A stretch of 9,494 nt of DNA from Saprospiraceae bacterium (GTDB lineage: Bacteria > Bacteroidota > Bacteroidia > Chitinophagales > Saprospiraceae), in NCBI GenBank assembly GCA_027009605.1, contig JALVCY010000440.1, positions 1-9,494 on the forward strand. The letters are read 5' to 3'. Of the stretch, positions 5,658 through 9,494 are shown piece after piece. The stretch's first letter is position 1, and each line of letters opens with the position of its first letter. The notes beneath the pieces were generated by a model. That model worked only from the letters and a program-made list of their open reading frames with translations, did not search any database and was not told where the DNA came from. Position numbers and translations under genes: made by a program.

Positions 5658-6776
5658 ATGAAATATTACATCATTGCCGGCGAAGCTTCGGGGGATTTGC
5701 ATGCGTCCAATTTTGTCAAAGCCCTAAAACGGAAAAATCCGAACGTTGAATTGCGGGGTTGGGGTGGCGATTTAATGGCGGAAGCCGGTGTGGATGTGGT
5801 CAAGCATTATAAGGATTTGGCGTTTATGGGCTTTATCGAAGTGGCCAAAAATATCCGTACCATTCTCGGCAATTTTAAGATTTGCAAGGAAGATATATTG
5901 CAGTATCAGCCCGATGCGGTCATCTTGGTGGACTATCCCGGCTTTAATCTAAGGATGGCTAAGTGGTTGAAAATCAATCAGATAAAGGTCTTGTATTATA
6001 TCTCTCCGCAGATATGGGCTTGGCATCAGTCCCGGGTGAAGGAAATCAAAAAGAATGTTGACCGGATGTTTGTCATCCTACCTTTTGAGCAAGAGTTTTA
6101 TGCTAAGCACGGGATGAAAGTGGATTTTGTCGGGCATCCGTTGTTGGATGTGGTGGAAGGATACGAGCCGAAGCCCATTGCGGCGATTTCGCAAGAAGCG
6201 TCTGCAAAAAAGCGTAAATTGATTGCCCTTTTGCCGGGGAGTCGCAAGCAGGAGATTAGTTTAGTCCTTCCGGAAATGTTGGCCGTTATTCCGTCTTTTC
6301 CGGACTATCAATTTGTGATAGCGGGTGCGCCGAGTCAAAAGCCGGATTTTTATCAAAAGGTCATAGGCGATGATACGCTTGCGCAAAAAGTACCGGTTAT
6401 TTTTGGGCAGACCTATGATATTTTGGCGCAAGCGGATGCCGCCTTGGTTACTTCGGGAACGGCGACTTTGGAAGCAGCTTTGTTTGAAGTCCCGCAAGTA
6501 GTTTGTTACAAGGGGAATCCGGTGTCTTATGCCATCGCCAAACGGGTAGTCAAAGTGGATTATATCTCCTTGGTCAATCTGATAGCGAAGGAAGAAATAG
6601 TTAAAGAATTGATTCAAAAGGAATTGACGACAGCGCATTTGATAGCAGAGTTATCGAATATCCTTTCGGAAAAAAATCTGCCGGTGATTCGGGATAATTA
6701 TCGGCGGCTGAAGGTTTTGTTGGGGGAGGCCGGGGCTTCGGAGCGGTTGGTGGAATTGGTTTTGGAAGGAGGTTGA
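5658..6776 (+). CDS. lpxB: Lipid-A-disaccharide synthase
   Basis: LpxB (GT19 family) joins UDP-2,3-diacylglucosamine and 2,3-diacylglucosamine-1-phosphate (lipid X) to give lipid A disaccharide-1-phosphate with release of UDP, at the inner face of the cytoplasmic membrane. The 372-residue protein carries the family blocks in order. They are GEASGDLHA (8-16), FMGFIEV, DYPGFNLRMAK, SPQIWAWHQSR (116-126), VDFVGHPL, LLPGSRKQEI (191-200) and TSGTATLEAAL (265-275). Length is normal and nothing is missing. A GTG at 5631 lies inside the preceding hairpin and would add nine unconserved residues. The ATG at 5658 places GEASGDLHA where the family has it and has AAGAGA upstream. Other lpx genes are not in the window. 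Confidence 0.96.
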   Translation: MKYYIIAGEASGDLHASNFVKALKRKNPNVELRGWGGDLMAEAGVDVVKHYKDLAFMGFIEVAKNIRTILGNFKICKEDILQYQPDAVILVDYPGFNLRMAKWLKINQIKVLYYISPQIWAWHQSRVKEIKKNVDRMFVILPFEQEFYAKHGMKVDFVGHPLLDVVEGYEPKPIAAISQEASAKKRKLIALLPGSRKQEISLVLPEMLAVIPSFPDYQFVIAGAPSQKPDFYQKVIGDDTLAQKVPVIFGQTYDILAQADAALVTSGTATLEAALFEVPQVVCYKGNPVSYAIAKRVVKVDYISLVNLIAKEEIVKELIQKELTTAHLIAELSNILSEKNLPVIRDNYRRLKVLLGEAGASERLVELVLEGG

Positions 6777-6824
6777 GAAGGTTGTGACGTTCGCTAAGGC
6801 TTGCTATGTTGAAGAAGTTGAAGA

Positions 6825-6855
6825 AGTTGATTCGCTCGCAAGCTTCGCTAGTTGA
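6825..6855 (-). repeat. 31-bp repeat, inverted copy of 4204-4234
   Basis: This segment is the exact reverse complement of 4204-4234, upstream of the peptidase. It is preceded by a GTTGAAGAA direct repeat (from 6808), related in inverted orientation to CAACTTCTTCAAC near 4197-4208. The pair brackets the peptidase and lpxB genes at a distance of about 2.6 kb. Confidence 0.85.
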
Positions 6856-6860
6856 TAGTT

Positions 6861-7296
6861 AACCGAAAAAGACAAAAACCCACGACAATCTCAACCTGCC
6901 GAAGGCACTCAACCTACCGAAGTCCAAAGCCCAAGCAAGTTGAAATTATGTCAACCGAAAAAGACAAACACCCACGATAATCTCAACCTGCCGAAGGCAC
7001 TCAACCTGCCGCAGGCAAAAGCCCAAGCAAGTTGAAATTATGTCAACCGAAAAAGACAAACACCCACGATAATCTCAACCTGCCGAAGGCACTCAACCTG
7101 CCGCAGGCAAAAGCCCAAGTAAGTTGAAATTATGTCAACCGAAAAAGACAAACACCCACGATAATCTCAACCTGCCGAAGGCACTCAACCTGCCGAAGTC
7201 CAAAGCCCAAGCAAGTTGAAATTATGTTAACCGAAAAAGACAAACACCCACGACAATCTCAACCTGCCGAAGGCACTCAACCTGCCGCAGGCAAAA
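6861..7296 (+). repeat. 92-bp tandem repeat array, four full units and a partial fifth
   Basis: Units begin with AACCGAAAAAGACAAA at 6861, 6953, 7045, 7137 and 7229, an exact 92-bp period. Each holds mini-hairpin motifs (GCC-GAA-GGC, then GCC-GCA-GGC or a decayed GAAGTCCAAAGCCC variant) followed by AAGCAAGTTGAAATTATGTC. The fifth unit is cut after its second hairpin and runs into the A tract before the cyclase ATG. Unit 3 has AAGTAAG for AAGCAAG, and units 1 and 4 share the decayed hairpin. No gene is seen here; 6777-7303 is entirely this array plus the 31-bp repeat. Confidence 0.95.
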
Positions 7297-7303
7297 AAAA
7301 AAA
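7283..7303 (+). promoter_or_regulatory. Mini-hairpin plus A11 tract directly before the cyclase ATG
   Basis: TGCC-GCA-GGCA (7283-7293) forms a small hairpin followed by eleven A before the ATG at 7304. There is no Shine-Dalgarno sequence. A-rich leaders are usual in Bacteroidota and probably serve as the translation signal. The same layout (GGC, A11, ATG) precedes the binding-protein gene at 8268. Confidence 0.5.
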
Positions 7304-8074
7304 ATGAAAATAGTAGATTTAAGCAAACCAATAAAGTACAATGCCGACGATCCTTGGTTTATGAAAGTCAAGATCAAGCACAAGCCCCATGCCAAGGCTA
7401 AGTGGTTGTTACGTGCTTTGGGCTTGCCATTTAAGTATTTTCCGAAAGGATTTGTGGGGTGGGCGGACGATACCATTCAAAAAATGGGGGTGCATTCGAC
7501 CACGCATATTGATGCACCTTGGCATTATTCCCCGACCACCAATGGGCAAAAAGCGAAGACGATAGAGCAGATGCCTTTGGAATTGGGATTTGCCGATGGA
7601 ATAGTGATAGATATGAAGCATAAGGCAGATTTTGATGCCATAACGGTAGCGGACATCGAGCATTTTTTGACAAAAAATGAATTGTCAATCGAGCCGGGAA
7701 TGATTGTATTGATAAAGACCGGACGAGACAAATTTAACGGCACCAAGGATTTTCACAAGATAGGAACGGGGATGAGTGCGGAAGCCACCAATTGGTTGAT
7801 AGACAAGGGGATAAAGGTAATGGGCATTGATTCGTGGGGATGGGATTTGCCCCTGCATTATATGATGGAACAAGCCAAGAAAACCGGCAATACAGAATTA
7901 TTTTGGGAAGCCCATTTAGTTGGACAAGACAAGGAATATTGGCATATTGAGCAATTGGTTAATTTAGACGCATTGCCATACACCGGATTCAAGGTCGCCG
8001 TTTTCCCGTTAAAAATAGTCGGCGCATCCGCCGCCCCCGCCCGGGTTGTAGCCATGATTAACGAAACGCCGTAG
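7304..8074 (+). CDS. Cyclase-family metal-dependent hydrolase (kynurenine formamidase-like)
   Basis: This 256-residue cytoplasmic protein belongs to the cyclase superfamily, which includes bacterial kynurenine formamidase (KynB), isatin hydrolase and related amide or lactone hydrolases. The motif HSTTHIDAPWH supplies candidate metal ligands His64, His68 and Asp70 and a candidate base His74, matching the family pattern HxGTHxDxPxH except that Gly is Thr. The C-terminal FPLKIVGASAAPARVVAMI matches the typical family ending (Pro, Gly, then Ala-Arg-Val). The N-terminal DLSKPI is also typical. The substrate is undetermined: no tryptophan catabolism genes lie nearby. The ATG at 7304 sits at the end of an A tract. 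The stop at 8072-8074 lies just before a hairpin, suggesting a single-gene unit. Confidence 0.87.
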   Translation: MKIVDLSKPIKYNADDPWFMKVKIKHKPHAKAKWLLRALGLPFKYFPKGFVGWADDTIQKMGVHSTTHIDAPWHYSPTTNGQKAKTIEQMPLELGFADGIVIDMKHKADFDAITVADIEHFLTKNELSIEPGMIVLIKTGRDKFNGTKDFHKIGTGMSAEATNWLIDKGIKVMGIDSWGWDLPLHYMMEQAKKTGNTELFWEAHLVGQDKEYWHIEQLVNLDALPYTGFKVAVFPLKIVGASAAPARVVAMINETP

Positions 8075-8095
8075 GGGCGAACCTTGTGTTCGCCC
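8075..8095 (+). terminator. Hairpin directly after the cyclase stop
   Basis: GGGCGAAC (8075-8082) and GTTCGCCC (8088-8095) form an 8-bp perfect stem with a CTTGT loop, starting at the base after the stop codon. No T run follows. The GTAGGGG lead-in and loop are shared with the hairpin at 5615-5645, so it is a member of the same dispersed palindrome family and may act as a weak terminator or mRNA end stabiliser. Confidence 0.55.
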
Positions 8096-8132
8096 ACCCA
8101 AAATAAACAACCCAAACGCCGAAAAAAAAACG

Positions 8133-8256
8133 TTGCGAAGCAAGCAGGGAACGCCGCAGGCAATTGAACGTCCGAAGGACAAGTTGAACGCCGCAGGCAA
8201 ATTGAACGTGCAAAGCACAAATTGAACATCCGAAGGACAAGTTAAAAGCCATCGGC
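8133..8256 (+). repeat. Phased array of mini-hairpins with varying stems
   Basis: Seven tiny hairpins follow each other: TTGC-GAA-GCAA (8133), GCC-GCA-GGC (8153), GTCC-GAA-GGAC (8170), GCC-GCA-GGC (8190), GTGC-AAA-GCAC (8208), TCC-GAA-GGA (8229) and GCC-ATC-GGC (8248). The last six have a 17-20 nt period, separated mostly by A/T-rich spacers ending in TTGAAC. Stem sequences differ but remain complementary, as expected if pairing matters or if a palindrome-generating process made them. The array fills the gap before the binding-protein gene; no gene is seen in it. Confidence 0.8.
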
Positions 8257-8267
8257 AAAAAAAAAAA
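8257..8267 (+). promoter_or_regulatory. A11 leader before the binding-protein ATG
   Basis: Eleven A stand between the last mini-hairpin (GCC-ATC-GGC, 8248-8256) and the ATG at 8268. With no Shine-Dalgarno sequence, this A tract is the likely ribosome-recruiting leader. It has exactly the same length as the tract before the cyclase gene and may be prone to slippage. Confidence 0.5.
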
Positions 8268-9266
8268 ATGAAAAAATTTCTATTCCCCCTAATCCTACTC
8301 CTAGCCCTAAGCTGCACCGACCAATCCAAAGAAGAAGTCGTCGTTTACACCAGTGTGGATCAAGTCTTTTCGGAGCCCGTACTAAGAGATTTTGAGCGAG
8401 AAACCGGCATAAAGGTCAAAGCCGTGTATGACACCGAAGAAACCAAGTCCACCGGCGTGCTCAACCGCTTGATTGCCGAGAAGTCTCATCCCCAAGCAGA
8501 TGTTTTTTGGAGTGGCGACCCTGTAAGGACGATGGTATTGAAGCAAAAGGGCGTGACAGCGGCTTACGTTTCGGAAGTTGCTAAGGATATTAGTCCGGTT
8601 TTTAAGGATGTGGACGGACATTGGACCGGATTTTCCGCAAGGGCAAGAGTGTTGATATACAATAAAAAATTATTGGCGGAAGCGGATGTCCCGGCATCCA
8701 TCTTGGATTTGACCAAAGAAAAATACAAGGGGCAAGTCGCTATTGCCAACCCACTTTTTGGGACTACCACGTTTCATATCGCTGCCCTTTTTTCGGTATT
8801 AGGAGATGAACAAGCTCGGGCTTTTTTAAAGGATTTGAAAGCCAATCAGGTAGTCATTGCCACTAGCAACGGAGATGTCAAAAAAAGGGTAGTGAAAGGC
8901 GAAGTAGCTTGTGGATTGACAGATACCGACGATGCGCACGAAGCGGTGAAAGAAGGCGCTGATGTTGGAATTGTCTTTTTGGATGCCGGTGGAATGGGTA
9001 GTTTAATCATGCCCAATACCGTCAATTTAATCCACCAAGCACCCCATCCGGCTAACGGCCAAAAACTCATTGACTACCTACTCAGCCGGGAGACAGAAGC
9101 CAAATTAGCCCAATCTTGCGCCCAAATGCCCCTACACAAAGGCGTGCCCACACCCGCCGGGGTTCCTTCCTTGGACAAAATCAAACCCATGAAGATTGAC
9201 TATGCCCAAACGGCCCAAAAACTACAATCCATCCAAAAATATCTGAAAGAATGGGCCGAAAATTAA
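8268..9266 (+). CDS. ABC transporter solute-binding lipoprotein, ferric iron (FbpA/AfuA)-like
   Basis: This 332-residue exported lipoprotein has a hydrophobic signal ending in the lipobox LALSC, with Cys16 as the lipidated residue. The mature start (VVVYTSVDQVFSEPVLRDFERETGIKV) and ADVFWSGDP are typical of periplasmic binding proteins of the Fe(III)-type cluster. It would capture substrate and deliver it to the permease encoded immediately downstream. The paired tyrosines that bind iron in FbpA are not visible where expected; the corresponding stretch reads TDTDDAHEAVKEG. Ferric iron is thus only one possibility; a chelate, phosphonate or another anion would also fit. The ATG at 8268 follows an A11 leader. 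The next gene overlaps its end by 16 nt, so they form one operon. Confidence 0.88.
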   Translation: MKKFLFPLILLLALSCTDQSKEEVVVYTSVDQVFSEPVLRDFERETGIKVKAVYDTEETKSTGVLNRLIAEKSHPQADVFWSGDPVRTMVLKQKGVTAAYVSEVAKDISPVFKDVDGHWTGFSARARVLIYNKKLLAEADVPASILDLTKEKYKGQVAIANPLFGTTTFHIAALFSVLGDEQARAFLKDLKANQVVIATSNGDVKKRVVKGEVACGLTDTDDAHEAVKEGADVGIVFLDAGGMGSLIMPNTVNLIHQAPHPANGQKLIDYLLSRETEAKLAQSCAQMPLHKGVPTPAGVPSLDKIKPMKIDYAQTAQKLQSIQKYLKEWAEN

Positions 9267-9494
9267 ACCCCAATATCCTTTACTATTTAGTCTTCTTGGG
9301 CTTTGTGGTGTTGGCCGTCGGGCCGGTGATTTATACGTTTTTTAACATGGATGGCGGGCTGGCGGACAATCTAAAACAATTGGATGATAAGGTCTTGGTC
9401 TTATTGGGCAAAAGTAGTCTTATAGCCTTGATAGTCAGTGTATTATCTACTGTTGTCGGAGTGATTTTGGCCTTTTTCCTTTATAAGACGAAGA
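9251..9494 (+). CDS. ABC transporter permease, FbpB-like, N-terminal part (cut by window end)
   Basis: An ATG at 9251 opens a frame through the last base, giving 81 residues that begin MGRKLNPNILYYLVFLGFVV. Two membrane segments are visible: about residues 9-31 (ILYYLVFLGFVVLAVGPVIYTFF) and about 54-78 (LLGKSSLIALIVSVLSTVVGVILAF). The first helix with Pro near its end, a periplasmic loop, then a helix starting the transmembrane core is the usual beginning of an iron(III)-type permease. The start overlaps the binding-protein stop by 16 nt in another frame, which implies translational coupling. The remaining transmembrane domain and the expected ATPase gene lie beyond the window. Confidence 0.82.
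   Translation, partial: MGRKLNPNILYYLVFLGFVVLAVGPVIYTFFNMDGGLADNLKQLDDKVLVLLGKSSLIALIVSVLSTVVGVILAFFLYKTK

Noticed and set aside
6861..7296. CRISPR array
   Set aside because: The 92-bp units are contiguous near-identical tandem copies with no unique spacers, and there are no cas genes.
7858..8329. Minus-strand frames across the mini-hairpin array as small cysteine-rich proteins
   Set aside because: The frames are products of the palindromic repeat and overlap the cyclase and binding-protein genes. There is no supporting start or family.

Overview
The window looks like chromosomal DNA of a Bacteroidota bacterium, possibly of the Saprospiria/Chitinophagia side. The reasons are A-rich leaders without clear Shine-Dalgarno sequences, candidate promoters of the TAnnTTTG type, a Gram-negative lipid A gene (lpxB), and a Ras-like GTPase cluster of a kind I associate with such genomes. 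The assignment rests on style and gene content only, not on a marker gene.

Layout. Positions 1-1090 hold no convincing gene. They contain a candidate remnant of a non-autonomous mobile element (about 52-910, with imperfect inverted ends) and two strong nested hairpins (533-762). Positions 1091-3693 are a compact minus-strand cluster of five genes, probably one operon. In transcription order these are a coiled-coil protein, an alpha-helical protein with a roadblock/longin-like domain, a Ras/Rab-like small GTPase, a PAS-like sensor protein, and a hotdog-fold acyl-CoA thioesterase. The first four look like one functional unit: a GTPase switch with a roadblock/longin partner, a sensor and a coiled-coil scaffold. 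This is the most interesting system in the window.

Positions 3694-4392, between divergent transcription units, are filled with simple repeats: a 14-bp tandem array, GCAGAT-pair blocks and mini-hairpin modules. The rest is on the plus strand. A secreted papain-like (C1) peptidase (4393-5604) carries Asp where the catalytic Asn is expected, and lpxB (5658-6776) follows it. Next come a 92-bp tandem repeat array (6861-7296), a cyclase-family metal hydrolase (7304-8074), an array of mini-hairpins (8133-8256), and the start of an ABC importer operon: a lipoprotein solute-binding protein of the ferric-iron type (8268-9266) overlapping a permease that runs off the end (9251-9494).

A recurring theme is a family of tiny hairpins (3-4 bp stem, 3-nt loop such as GCA, GAA or AAA) linked by TTGAAC- or TCAAC-type spacers. 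They occur in the intergenic regions before the peptidase, after lpxB, before the cyclase and before the binding protein. At the last two sites a mini-hairpin is followed by exactly eleven A and then the ATG.
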